From: Gamsiella multidivaricata
Lineage: Eukaryota > Mortierellomycota > Mortierellomycetes > Mortierellales > Mortierellaceae
DNA length: 64,000 nt
Assembly: GCF_025024155.1 (NCBI RefSeq)
Contig: NW_026251709.1
Span: 496,001-560,000 of the forward strand
Direction: 5' to 3'
Under the pieces are notes generated by a model. It was given only the letters and a program-made list of their open reading frames with translations. It did no database searches and was not told where the DNA came from. Every line of letters starts with the position of its first letter. Position 1 is the first letter of the stretch. Positions 36,677 to 48,190 of this stretch are shown here, piece by piece. The translations under genes and the position numbers were made by a program.

Positions 36677-39600
36677 ATGAAGTCGGACTTCAAGGCATGT
36701 AAAACCGGACATAATTCATACTTGGATACGTGGTCAGCTTCAAAGGAAATATCACGACGGACAGGATCCATGAGAGCAGTCGATAATAACCAGGACTTTG
36801 AACCTATGCTCCTCTAGTTCTCGAATCTATGTGGAACTGTCTACAAGCAGGGAAACCTCATTTTCACGCCTGACGGCAACTCGGTTTTAAGTCCCGTTGG
36901 AAACAGACTGACAGTCTTCGATCTGGTCAAGTATGTATACACCAAGTGGAAATGAACCAGTGGGTACCCCGTCATCAATTCACGATCTGCTAAGGCACTG
37001 ACTCTGTTTTAACGTTTGTATTCCCTAGCAATAAGGCGACGACGTTCCCATATGAGAATAGGAAAAACATTGACAGGATTGCTCTCAGCCCAAACGCCAC
37101 TCTCTTGATCTCCGTTGATGAAGGTATACGTTGTTTTTCACAAAAAACGGTTCGAACAATTAGAGGAAGTGAGCTACTATCAATACTGACCATTACCTCA
37201 ATCATTTTTTCAAAAATAGATGGTCGTGCCCTACTTGTCAATTACAATCGCCAGATCGTCCTACACCACTTCAACTTCAAGACGAAGGTGTACGACCTTC
37301 AATTCAGTCCAGACGGAAGGTAACGATTAAATCAGGAAAGACTCGAGCTATTTTTCCGCATTATTTTTATAGTATACTTCTCACCGACTTTTGCATCGTT
37401 ACTTTTGAAACCAGATTCTTTGCTGTTACGCATGGAAAGCAGATTCAGCTTTGGAAGACACCAGGATTCCATCGCGAGTTCACCCCAGTTGTTTTTCACC
37501 GCACCTACACTGGACACTATGACGATGTCATTTCCATCTCCTGGTCCCCCGACTCTAAATATTTCGTGACCACTTCCAAGGATATGAGCGCCCGCATTTA
37601 CTCTGCGGACAAGATCGAGGACTTCGTGCCATTCACTTTATCAGGACACAGAGATGCAGTCATTGGAGCGTGGTTCTCGAAGGATCAGGATTGCATTTAT
37701 ACTGTCAGCAAGGACGGAGCCCTCTTTGAATGGCGCCACCAACTGATCAACCCAAAGTCTCAGAACGGCGAGGACTCGGATGATGAGACGGTAATGGAGG
37801 TCGATGAAGGCCCACGGAGATGGTCTGCTGTTCAGAGACACTTTTTTTTTCAGGATCATGCCAAGGTTATCTGCGCTGCATACCATGCAGCATCAGGAAT
37901 GATGGTGGTCGGGTTCTCGAACGGTGTCTTCGGTATCTGGGAGCTCCCTTCTTTTAACAACATTCACTCTCTGAGGTAACAGCAGGCACATGGACATCGT
38001 CATTAATGAGGAATGTATTGTCCAAAACTGGAACACCCTATTTACGATGTGTTTAATCTTTCGTATCAACATAGCATTTCACAAAAGAAGATTGATTCTG
38101 TGACAATCAACAAATCTGGAGAATGGCTGGCATTCGGTGCATCAAAACTAGGACAGCTCTTGGTCTGGGAATGGCAATCAGAATCATACGTGTTGAAGCA
38201 ACAAGGGCACTTCTACGACATGAACTGCCTCTCCTACTCTACGGATGGACAGAGCGTAGTCACTGGAGGCGACGATGGCAAAGTCAAGGTCTGGAACACT
38301 GTCTCTGGATTCTGCTTCGTCACCTTTTCGGACCACGCATCCCGCGTGGCCGCAACGGAATTTGCAAAGAACGGTCAGGTCGTCTTTTCCGCATCGTTGG
38401 ATGGGACTGTAAGAGCTTACGATTTAGTCCGTTATCGTAATTTCAGGACATTCACATCGCCCACACCTGTCCAGTTCTCCTCTCTTGCAGTGGATCCTAG
38501 CGGAGAAATTGTCTGCGCAGGAGCACAGAACACCTTTGAGATATATGTTTGGTCTGTTCAAACTGGAAAGCTGCTGGATATTCTCGCCGGACACACTGCT
38601 CCCATTTCTGGACTCGCCTTTTCACCTTCTTCTCAGTTCTTGGCTTCCTCCTCCTGGGATCACTCTATTCGCACTTGGGATGTCTTCGGTCGTGGAAAGA
38701 GCGTCGAAAGCTTTACACATATGTCAGAGGTTTTGGCGTTGGCCTTCCGACCCGATGGCAAGGAGCTGTGCGGGTCAACTCTGGATGGCCAGTTGAGTTT
38801 CTGGGACGTCGAGGACGCCCTTCAAACGAACGTCATTGACGGACGCCGCGATATTTCTGGAGGACGCAAGGCGGCAGACAAAATCACAGCTGAGAACTCG
38901 ACTTCAGGAAAGCACTTCAACTCTTTGTGCTACACTGCGGATGGATCTTGCATCATTGGAGGTGGTAACAGCAAATACGTGTGCATCTACGACATCAAAG
39001 CCAATATTCTGGTCAAGAAATGGCAGATTTCCAAGAACCTGTCCTTTGACGGAACACTCGAGTTCCTGAACTCTAAAAACATGACCGAGGCAGGGCCCAT
39101 GGATCTGATTGATGACGACGATTTCAGTGATTTGGAGGATCGTCAGGACAACGCTCTCCCCGGAACGAAGGATCTGTCTAAGCGAAATGTCCGTCCAGAG
39201 ATTCGTACCAAGGCCGTCCGATTCTCGCCCACAGGACGATCATGGGCTGCCGCCTCAACTGAGGGACTGCTGATCTACTCTTTGGACGACACGCTGATGT
39301 TCGATCCTTTCGACCTTGAGATTGACATTACACCGGAGACTATTCTGGAGACATTGGATGAGAAGGATTATCTGAAGGCTCTGGTCATGGCATTCAGGTT
39401 GAATGAGCGGCAATATATCCAGCGTTGTTACGAGGCGATCCCTCCATCAGATGTTCGACTCGTAGCAAGGCAACTGCCGACAAAGTACCTGGAGCGGCTG
39501 ATGAAGTTTATTGCCAGCTACATGGAGGACTCACCTCATCTGGAATTCCACCTGATCTGGTGCACAAGTCTACTGATCAGTCACGGCAGGTACCTGAAAG

Positions 39601-39848
39601 ATCACTCTGGCGAATTCTTGACAGTCTTTAGAGGTTTGCAGAAGGGTGTCGGCAAAATGCACGAGGACCTTGCAAAAGTGTAAGTGCCTTTTGTTCTGTG
39701 TTTTTTGAAAGAATGGTGCGGAGCGACCGTTATGGTTGAGTTGCATGCTAATGTCTTATCCGCTCTTGTTTTTGCCCATACAACCTGTAGATGTAACGAC
39801 AACACATACACATTAGAATACCTGTTGTCGCAAGCAGAAAAGAACTAA
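36677..39848 (+). CDS. PWP2: Periodic tryptophan protein 2 (U3 snoRNP / UTP-B subunit)
   Basis: Core subunit of the UTP-B complex in the small-subunit processome, needed for 18S rRNA maturation in the nucleolus. Exons 36677-36694, 36818-36930, 37029-37123, 37220-37319, 37415-37975, 38075-39679 and 39791-39848 give 849 residues. The N-terminus MKSDFK|FSNLCGTVYKQGN matches the family and fixes the tiny 18-nt first exon, whose donor is GC (AAG|GCATGT). Two WD40 propellers follow (for example SWSPDSKYFVTTSKDMSARIY, SYSTDGQSVVTGGDDGKVKVWN, SPSSQFLASSSWDHSIRTWDV). Next come an acidic linker with DDDDFSDLEDRQ and a helical C-terminal domain ending YTLEYLLSQAEKN. All phases agree. Confidence 0.95.
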
Positions 39849-40940
39849 GGCGCAAACATTAGCATGAGCATTTCTACATCATCTTTAGCATCTTTAAACC
39901 AATACACGCATTTGCAACCAATCCATGTTCTAAAAAAAGAAATGCTGTGCACAACCGCAGCGCACGGTGGCAATCTGCGAGAGCTTAACAGCAACAACAG
40001 CAACAACAACAACAACTGGATCTTCTCGCCCTCCCTCGCCCTCCCTCGCCCTCGCCCTCCCTCGTCGGCCGTACAGGTATACGACCGTAATGGGCTGACG
40101 TACTATCCCCATGCCACCCTCATAAACAAACATATAAACTGGCCTCTTATTTTTTTGCGCCACAATACATCCTTATTCATTTTGCGCAAGCACACCAACG
40201 CTATGGCTAGGATATAGTTCCCATCGAAATCCTGTTTGAGATAAGCCAGCGCCTCGATCGCCGCTACTTCTCGCGCTGCGCTCTAATCCGGTTTGCAGAC
40301 CGTGGGGTACTTCTTTCGGTTCATCCACCTAGTTTAGTGTCCTCTTTGGAGAAAAGCAAGGGGCCAATCAAGCCGCTATAGATGAGTTCTAGTCGAACTC
40401 GAGATGGATAGCATAATCACATACTAGGCCCACCACGATGCCGCCTATGAAATTGACCTCCCGTGAAAAATCACAAGAGTCTCGTCAAACGGAACCAAGA
40501 CACTGGAGTCTCTCTCACTCTATGATATGACCTTCCCCGACCAGATCTGAACAACGCTCCCTGATTTGGAGTCCCTTCTTCAGTTTTACACGTCCTTCGT
40601 ATTCGGCCCTAAAGACCCAAGCTATGGTTCAATTCACACCTCCAGCCCGGCACATACGAGTCCTTTAGGATGTCCCTATACGACCAGAGGGACCTTGAGC
40701 TGGCTTGTGTTCGTTTCAACCCGCCACCGCACATGCTGAAGCCCAAGCCCCAAGGCCTAAACCCATCGCCGCCTTAGGGCAACCAATGTAGCTTCCATCA
40801 GGCCATCGACGTGTAGTCTTTCAAGGTATGGATGGATTGATATCCATAGCCGATTCTTCTTTGATCAGGCTAGGTATGATGCACATACGATGCATTGGCA
40901 AAACAGACTGCCAAGCGCTGGTTTGTTCCTTTGTCTCTTC
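39849..40940. other. Intergenic region with a CCCTCG repeat
   Basis: After the PWP2 stop there is a CAACAA run near 39990-40016 and then the CCCTCG repeat described separately. Between 40200 and 40940 I found no supported gene. The part nearest 40940 may hold the eroded 5' portion of the monooxygenase relic, but I could not identify its nucleotide-binding motifs. Confidence 0.35.
40026..40064. repeat. CCCTCG/CCCTC tandem repeat, G-quadruplex prone on the minus strand
   Basis: CGCCCTCCCTCGCCCTCCC-type units repeat for about 39 nt. The complementary strand has at least six GGG tracts separated by 1-3 bases, a classic G-quadruplex layout. It lies about 180 nt past the PWP2 stop. Similar units recur at 61210 and 62421. 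Confidence 0.75.
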
Positions 40941-40949
40941 ACCTAAAGA

Positions 40950-41745
40950 TGCGCATATTCAATTCCACACGGAAGCTGGCGCTGGTACTGAAGGGCTTCT
41001 CAGGTTCGCACATTGACGCCGTTAAATCCTTTGCTGCATTCCGCTTTCGTTTTTTTTTGTGCCTCCCACAGCTCCTATCGCAATGATAGATGCTGGCTCT
41101 TTTACTCTGGCGTTTCATTCGATTACAACTCTCTGCCTCCAATTCTAGCCTATCTGTTTTGCTATAGAGTTATCGCTCCAGTGTTTAGCAAGAATACAAT
41201 TAGCCGAGTCTTTCGAGTAGGCTGGCGTGCTGCGGATGGACCATCAACAAGGGTCCTTCCTGGTGAATCAATTGACACCAATGATTCCGCACCTATTCAG
41301 CTCCACCAATTGCTCCATGGACCGGGCACGTTCCATATCCTCGTTTTCGTCTCTGATATGATAAGCGTTGCCTCTGCAGATGCTGCTATGACTGCAGCGA
41401 AGTTGACCACGAACCTGGAGCAATATCTTTAAGAATGGCGGTCCAAATGAGGCTATAGACGATCGTCTTGCTCATTGCTGTTTCAGATCCACGCTCTCGC
41501 TACCCTAAACGGAATATTATCTCTAAACCCATCCAAGGTTCGGCCTAATACTCTAGTAGACGAAGAGCGCTAACGAAGATAGGGGTCTACGCGGATTAAT
41601 CAAGTACTGTGCAAGGATGATATGGCATACCTATCAAGATCAGCGTGGATCTATAGTCCTCCCGCCAGATTCGTATGTCGACTACAGAGCGATGAGAATC
41701 GAGGGGTTAGCGTGGCAGGATGTGGACGGGCACTTTAGGTCCACC
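40950..41745 (+). pseudogene. Relic of an FAD-dependent monooxygenase (phenol 2-monooxygenase type)
   Basis: Three blocks in the right order but three different frames resemble the C-terminal half of phenol-hydroxylase-type flavoproteins. KLALVLKGFSGSHI (about 40970-41015) matches the helix after the FAD motif. VGWRAADGPSTR and QLLHGPGTFHILVFVSDM (about 41220-41360) match the thioredoxin-like C-terminal domain. VLPPDSYVDYRAMRI followed by GLAWQDVDGHF (about 41656-41730) matches its end. The GDAAH FAD-binding motif expected just before the first block is missing, stops separate the blocks, and no splice pairs restore one frame. I read this as a decayed gene; a badly sequenced or highly intron-split gene is less likely. 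Confidence 0.6.
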
Positions 41746-41885
41746 TTTATGTTCATGTTCATGTTTCTTTTTTTGTCCAATGTTTTTATTCCATAGGGAT
41801 ATCTACAAGTTGTGTTTTTAGCAATAGGCATTGACTCAATTGCATTCTTTTTTTCTTTTTTTTTCACTGCGTTCCGTTTCGTCTT

Positions 41886-43224
41886 TTACTTCTTGCCTGC
41901 AACGCCGTTGTAAGGGTAGAAGCCCTGTCCAGACTTGCGTCCCAAGTTGCCCTGAGCAACCAACTCCTCCAAAAGCTTGACGGGAGCGACCAAGTTGGCA
42001 TCGATCTTGCCATCCTTGCGCCAGCCATCGACAATGAACTTCATGGTATCCAGACCGACGAACTATATATCGTTTCAAGCAAACGATAGAAAAGCAAAAA
42101 AAAAAAAAAAAGCGAGAACCGGGAGTTAGCGGACATCGTCTCACGTGAAATTAGATCAGGGCATGAACCTAAAAACGAAACGTACGTCGGCAAGCTCGAA
42201 AGGACCCATGGGGAATCCAGCACCCAACTTCATGGCGGTATCAACATCCTGAGGAGTAGCTTCGCCACGCTCAACAATGCGGAGAGACTCCATCATGTAA
42301 GGGACCAAGAGACGGTTGACGATGAATCTATATTCCACAAAGATTATAAGAAAAGATAAAATAAAAAAGTAGATAAAAACGTTAGAGCCTTTGTCAGCCC
42401 TGGGCTATAAAATCTTCACATGCCACTTGGTACCCGGCTTCTTGCGGTGGATCGTACAAAGATCCCCGAAGGATCTCATTTCTTTCCAGTCTCTCTACTT
42501 TACATTTCTATGAAGAGAAACAGTGTATTGCTTACCCAGGGGTGTCCTTGCAGGAGACAGGGGTCTTCTTCATGCGCGTGCAGACATCCATGAGCGAATC
42601 GAAAGAGTCCTGGCTGGTTTCGTTTGTGCGGATCACCTCGACCAACTTCATCTGGGGGACGGGGTTGAAGAAGTGAAGTCCTCCGAAGCGATCTGCCCTC
42701 TTGGTGGCTTTGGCAATTTCCTCGATGGGCAAGGAGGAGGTGTTGGAGCAGAAGAGGGTGTGCTCGGGAGCGACCTTGTCCAACATGGCGAACAGCTGCT
42801 GCTTGGTCTTCAGGTTCTCGACAATAGCCTCGACGATCAGATCTGCATCCTTGGAGGCAGCCTCAGAGTCGGTGCTGATCTTGATCTTGGACATGGTCTT
42901 GTCGATGAATTCCTTTTGCTTGTCCGCATCCTCGGGGAACTGCTTCTTGGCAATACGCTTGAGGGACGAGGTAATAATGTCCTGGCCCTTCTTGAGGGCC
43001 TCGGGGTTGAGGTCGACCATCGTGACGTTGAACGCGTTCTGGGCCGCGACCTGGACGATACCGGCGCCCATGAGCCCTGAGCCGAAGACGGTGATATTCT
43101 TGACGTTGGTGGGGGCATAGGCAGAGGACGAGGTCGAGAATGAGGAGGTCATGGTCATGGAGGTCAGAGGACGCATGAGGGCGGCAGGGTTGGCCGAGGC
43201 CACACGACGGACAGCAGAGAGCAT
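41886..43224 (-). CDS. Mitochondrial 3-hydroxyacyl-CoA dehydrogenase (HADH type)
   Basis: Catalyses NAD-dependent oxidation of L-3-hydroxyacyl-CoA in beta-oxidation. Exons 43224-42536, 42327-42186 and 42062-41886 on the minus strand give 335 residues. The first 38 residues are rich in Ser, Ala, Thr and Arg and lack acids ([20 protein letters not shown]), a mitochondrial presequence. The Rossmann motif GSGLMG is at 48-53, SNTSSLPI at 160-167, and the catalytic pair is His184 (in LHFFNPVP) and Glu196, spaced as in the human enzyme. The C-terminal dimerisation domain has [14 protein letters not shown] and ends [18 protein letters not shown]. Intron 2 contains a T16 run on the coding strand. A short-chain 3-hydroxybutyryl-CoA role is also possible. 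Confidence 0.92.
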
Positions 43225-43785
43225 TATAGGAGGAGCGAGGTTTTTGGTTGGTAGCGGGTGGAAAGAGTGAAGAGGATGGAAAGGAAAGAGAAAGAAGAAA
43301 AGGAATGGAGCAGGAGGAATAAGAACAAGAATAAGAGCAAGAACAAGAACAAGAACAGGGAAAAAGAGTTTGCCCACGGACAACGGTGCGCGTTCGCATT
43401 GGGTGTGGGGGGGAAGGAGCCGCCTTTCCTTAACTGCATGCAAACAGCCATTTAAGTAAGTTTCCAGCGCATTCTCCAATTGCACGATGTCCATGAAACA
43501 GGGTACTGAGAGTGTGCACTGCCCCTTTTTTCTGAATGGATTATGGATTCCAATTTATACTCCTCATGTATTTGAATGCTGGTGTCCCCTCTCTTTCTTT
43601 CCTCGTCTCTTCTCTCGCTACTACCCCACACAACCGTCGCATCCCTCTCTCTCGCTCTCTCTCGTTCTCCACATTCTGCGCACTGAATCCGTCCAAACTA
43701 ACTCTCAGCCCTCAACCCCCCTCGTCCTTTCAAGATACATTCCCTAATCAAACGCGCCTCTATTTCGTTCCAAGAATTCAGAGGC
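43225..43785. promoter_or_regulatory. Divergent promoter region of HADH and the CorA-type gene
   Basis: The HADH side (43258-43375) is almost purely purine on the plus strand, so its mRNA leader is pyrimidine-rich. The CorA side has TTTATACTC at 43555 and a C/T-rich block of repeated CTCTCT at 43645-43670. No coding block is seen. Confidence 0.45.
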
Positions 43786-46190
43786 ATGAATGACACCTAC
43801 TCCCAGGTCCGCGAGGAAGACTCGCCAATCCAACCTCAGCCCATTTCCAATCGGGGCAATGGGCATCCAGATCACATAATCGTCGCAGACATGACCTCCT
43901 ACGGCACCGGAGACGAGACCATCCGCAGCAAGGCCCCCAGAAGACGATATAGCCACAAATCGACAACATCCAGCTCGTCTTCAAGCTCTGGTCTGTCACG
44001 GCCGGCACCATTGCCATCGGGTCTTAGCCGATTCAAGAAAGCAACCGACCAGATCGTCGCTGCCCGACGAATGTCGAGTAAGTCCATGTGAGCTGTAACC
44101 TTCCCCCTATTGGTCTAAGGGACGCTTTTTTCGCATTCTGATCGATATAACCTGCTTCGTGGTCTTGTAGCGTACGCCATGAATGGCCAGGGTGTTGATG
44201 TCTCGGATATGGACAGTATCTTCAGCTGCATCGAGGTACGGTATTGCGCTCCTAAATTGAGTGCAAGTCAGGGAACACAGCGATAAGAATGACGATGCGG
44301 GGGGATGGATCACTCATGACATAAGGATGAGCCAGCTCCCTGGAATAGCTTAATTTTGTGCTTTAAAGTCCGTGCGCCTCTAATTTGAATCTCAATATTG
44401 CTGTCAATGCTGTGTGGATAGAGCACTGTCGATGTACTGGCAATGGATATGGACAGCGCCCGATATACGAAGCGGTCAGGGATGAACAACGAAGAATTCT
44501 TGATGTGGCTGGAACAGCCTGTAGGTGAACAAACAATGTGCACGATGAGGCACGACTGTGGATCTTGATCTTTCGTTTTACTTACTGTTCCATTCACATT
44601 ATTTGTTCAATAGAGACCAGAGTGGTCGAAGGTACGATGGATCAACATCAATGGAATGAGCTGGGATGTCATCAAGGCCATCTCTATCAAATATAGTACG
44701 ACGGGCTGCAGCTTGCTTCTACGAATGCAGTTGTGTCTGCAGCTGTTGAATTCACTACTAAAATTCTTCTTTGCCCTGCGTTTGATATCCAGGTCTGCAC
44801 CACTTGGCCGTCGAAGACTTGTTGCATGTGCCACAACGAACTAAGGTCGACATTTATCCTAAGCAAACATACATCGCATTAACTCTTCTGACTTTAATGG
44901 AGACCCTTGAAAACGGCGAAGTCAGGGAAGTCGATCCAACAGCAACCTCGACCGGAATACACCCAGACATCCTGAGCCACCGCTTACCACTGGACAAACT
45001 GGACCATTACAAGCAACAATATCCTGTTAGCTATAACCGCGAGGGAGGTTTTAAGGTCGAATTGGAGCAAGTCACCATGTTCCTGCTGGACGACGGTACC
45101 TTAATCACGATGTTCCAAGTATCTGGAAAGTCCGTGGTGGCACCCATTGCCGGACGAATCATACAAGACTTCTCGATCGTCAGAAAGAATAACGATGCCA
45201 GCTTTCTGCTTCAGTCAGTCATTGACGGCATTGTGGACCATGCGATTCCCATCACGGACGCCTTTCGCCAGGCGATTAATGAGCTAGAGACACATGTGCT
45301 GGCATTACCGAGTATGAAGTTTACAAAGGAACTTCATCAGATGACAGCGCAGCTTTCGACGTTGAAGCGTACATTGGCACCGACTCAGACTCTCGTTCAT
45401 GCGTTGCGGGGAAAGGATGAACGAAGTCCTTTGTCAAGTCTATCCAGGACATATATGGGAGACGTGGCGGATCACTGCAATACCCTTGTGGAAGACATTG
45501 ACTCAATGCTCTCTCTCTGCGCTGCGCTTATCGACATGGTAACATAACGCCTCCGCTTTATGGGACAATCACGAGTGGAGCGACGTATTCGGTGTTAATA
45601 TGCCTCGATCTTCCATGCCGCGTTTAGATTTTCAACCTTATCGCATATGATACGAACGAATCCATGCGGCGCCTGGCTCTGGTCTCGATTATCTTTCTTC
45701 CCATCACATTCATTGCTGGAGGTTCGTCCCATTACTATGGCTTGCGTTTCGTACCTTCTTTGGGCTAAGTATTAACCATGGGATCTTGTGTAAAATTTAG
45801 TATACGGCACGAACTTTGAGGATTTCCCCGAGCTGAAGCACAGTACGTTCATTGATTTAGACACGCACAGCAGCCATCTCGTCTTTATGAATAGCCGGCT
45901 AACGATCCTCCATTGATTTCGGTAGACATCTCTTACTTCTGGATTATTTGCGCGGTTGTCACTGCGTTGGTAGTAAGTATTACGCCATGGTGAGGTTGAC
46001 CCGAGACACACTGTTTATTATCATGCTAATGCAAAGCACTGTTTGCGGATATCAACCATAGCTCATTGGCTTTATCATGGAATGGCTCAAAAACCAATGG
46101 AGGGCGTCGAAGGTGGAGAAACGTCTTGGGCAGAGAGAGCCTGTCAGCATCGGCACTGGTCATTCGAGAAGCGTCCTGTGGTGTGTCTGA
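43786..46190 (+). CDS. CorA-type magnesium/metal ion transporter
   Basis: Divalent-cation channel of the CorA/Alr/Mnr family. Nine exons (43786-44077, 44171-44235, 44422-44520, 44614-44695, 44793-45538, 45628-45721, 45801-45842, 45926-45972, 46062-46190) give 531 residues with consistent phases. A Ser-rich N-terminus is followed by VRWININGMSWDVIKAISIKY and HHLAVEDLLHVPQRTKVD, the classic CorA cytosolic signature. Long helices lead to two C-terminal membrane segments, RLALVSIIFLPITFIAGVYG and YFWIICAVVTALVIGFIME. The pore-mouth motif is GTN (YGTNF) where bacterial CorA has GMN, a variation seen in eukaryotic members. The C-terminus is basic. Plasma membrane, vacuole or mitochondrion cannot be decided, but no presequence is obvious. 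Confidence 0.9.
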
Positions 46191-46377
46191 GCTGTGTGAA
46201 TTCCTAGGGCTATGTGGCAGCGTCTCTCAGTGAGACCTTGACAGCATAATCAGCATAAATAATAAAATGTGCTGTCTTAAAAGCCATGCGTAACTCGGTA
46301 GATCCTTCTTTTCTCCACACTCCTCCAGACACCCACACTAAGAATACACTTCCTTCGACAGCAAGATACACTCCAAC

Positions 46378-46946
46378 ATGGTTGCTATGATCAATAGATA
46401 CAAGGTACACTTTGAAGTGGTTCGGAGGATGGATTATCCACTGTTTGTTCGATCCACCGCTTACACCTCCTTCTTTATCGCTGTTTTTTTTTTTTTTTTT
46501 TTTTTTTCCCTCCTGCTGCTGCTTTTGTCTACTGCAGGCGCTACCTCAAAAGACGCGCAACTACATCCAACTCGGTAAGTTAGCGAGACCCGTCGGCTTT
46601 TATGGACTGGACAAGTTCAGCCGGACCTTTACCAGAAGGGTTTGCTCTTTTTTTTTTTCCGTCCTTGAACCAACACTTTTTATTGTATTTTATTTTATTT
46701 TTTGTCTCTACACGAGCATGTTTCTGTGCCATGTAACTACGCACATGTTCCCATAGCCTTTCATCTCTAATATGACGCACCTACTCTACCTACTCTACCT
46801 TTGCCCAAACAGGTGGGGCGAGTGCGGCTGCATTGGGATTCTACTACCGCAACAGGATTATGGATATGATGGGCCCTGCGAGACGCGAGGCCAGAGAGGC
46901 CGCCCATCAGGCTGCCCTTGACGTTAATCAGAGGACGAAGCCTTAA
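46378..46946 (+). CDS. Small 65-residue protein, three exons, unknown function
   Basis: Exons 46378-46404, 46538-46574 and 46813-46946 join in phase into MVAMINRYK|ALPQKTRNYIQLG|GASAAALGFYYRN and so on to a TAA. All three junctions have good GT-AG signals (AAG|GTACAC, TCG|GTAAGT, acceptors CTGCAG and AAACAG). The middle (about residues 20-36) is a short hydrophobic, Gly/Ala-rich segment flanked by basic residues. The tail is amphipathic and Arg/Ala-rich (ARREAREAAHQAALDVN). That shape suggests a single-pass inner-mitochondrial or other small membrane protein, but I do not recognise the family. Both introns contain long T runs. Confidence 0.6.
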
Positions 46947-48190
46947 GCAAGACAAGGCAAGAACCGTGACTGGACCATTCGAACCTTGAAGGAAAAGCAG
47001 GCGGGGGCGGATTAAGGGGAAGGTTGTTTGATCCGTTGATTTCCAAGGGAGAGAGGATCGATTGTCATCGACGCGTCGCTTATCGCACGCACACTTTCTC
47101 GCTTTTTTTTTTTTTCTTTTTCCGTCGATATGCAACATTAGTGCTGTGTTTCTTATCTTTCCATCAATTGTATCGCCATACATTGAGTAAAGTCTTTTGG
47201 TCTCTGGTGGCAAATATGTGTGGTGTGTTATATGTGCTGTATGTGTTGAGCGGCCAAGTGAAATGCAACCAGTGCAGCTGCACCTGTTTAAGTCGCGTTT
47301 TGAAAAACGATTCTCCGCCTTGGGCGCTAACCTTGTTGCGGACGATAACGTTGTCCCTGCAGCTGGGAATGGCCTGATGAATTCGATGAGAGCATTCATT
47401 TTTGTTCCGTGCGTCATTTGTAAGGAAAGAGGGCCCCACAGGACGCATGCATCGCAATCACGATGGCAGCGGTAGTTCACAGGCCCATTGTTTGTGAGTG
47501 CGAGCTCGATGGGCGGGGTGACGATGTCATGCGCGCATCATTGCTGCTACTTCACCGTACTGCAGCGGTGTGCGCCTTCCTATTTTTAAAGCGGCCGTTG
47601 ACAAAGACGCGGTGGGTGCACTGTGGTGCCTGAGCGGGGTAAATCACCTTCTTGTTCGCTCTAGATGCCGGTGGTCTGTTCCTGAGAAAACCCCATGCTG
47701 CTGTTGTTTGTCTGCCGTCGGCGGTCGTCCCCTGGTGCTGAGGCGACATTCGCTCATTGATTGCCCCATGGTCATCGCACTTCATCCTCCGTCTTCATCG
47801 CCCGGCCAAGTTTGCCCCATTCGGTCACTGGTGCAACCACCGTAGTCATATTCCTCAATTGGAAACCTGTGCTGGCCCCACGCAGCTACAATTCGCTCAT
47901 TTCTCTTGCCACTAATATTGACGTACTTTACTCTTGATTATGGTTTGCTTATCTATCTTCGCGCACAATTGCATATATACTCTCCATTTCACACCTACCG
48001 CGTCAAAACCCCCCAGTCTCTAACAGCCCTTCTCTCTGCTTGCAGCTCGCCATTGCTTTCCCTTTCTTTCGCCTCAGGATCCCCTCCCGACCTCGCTTAT
48101 TATCGCTACAACCATTGCCACTTCCACCCACCATCTCTTTATATTGCTCAGGAACGCGACCACAACAAACCACATTTTTATATACTACAG
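46947..48190. other. Intergenic region upstream of the GH5 glucanase
   Basis: No supported gene. A minus-strand open frame (47480-46767) is antisense to the last exon of the small gene and has no domain. A TATATA element at 47974-47979 followed by C/T-rich sequence lies about 210 nt before the glucanase ATG and is a plausible core promoter. Confidence 0.4.

Noticed and set aside
46767..47480. A 237-residue minus-strand frame
   Set aside because: It overlaps exon 3 of the small gene in antisense, has low-complexity Lys/Arg stretches and no family resemblance.
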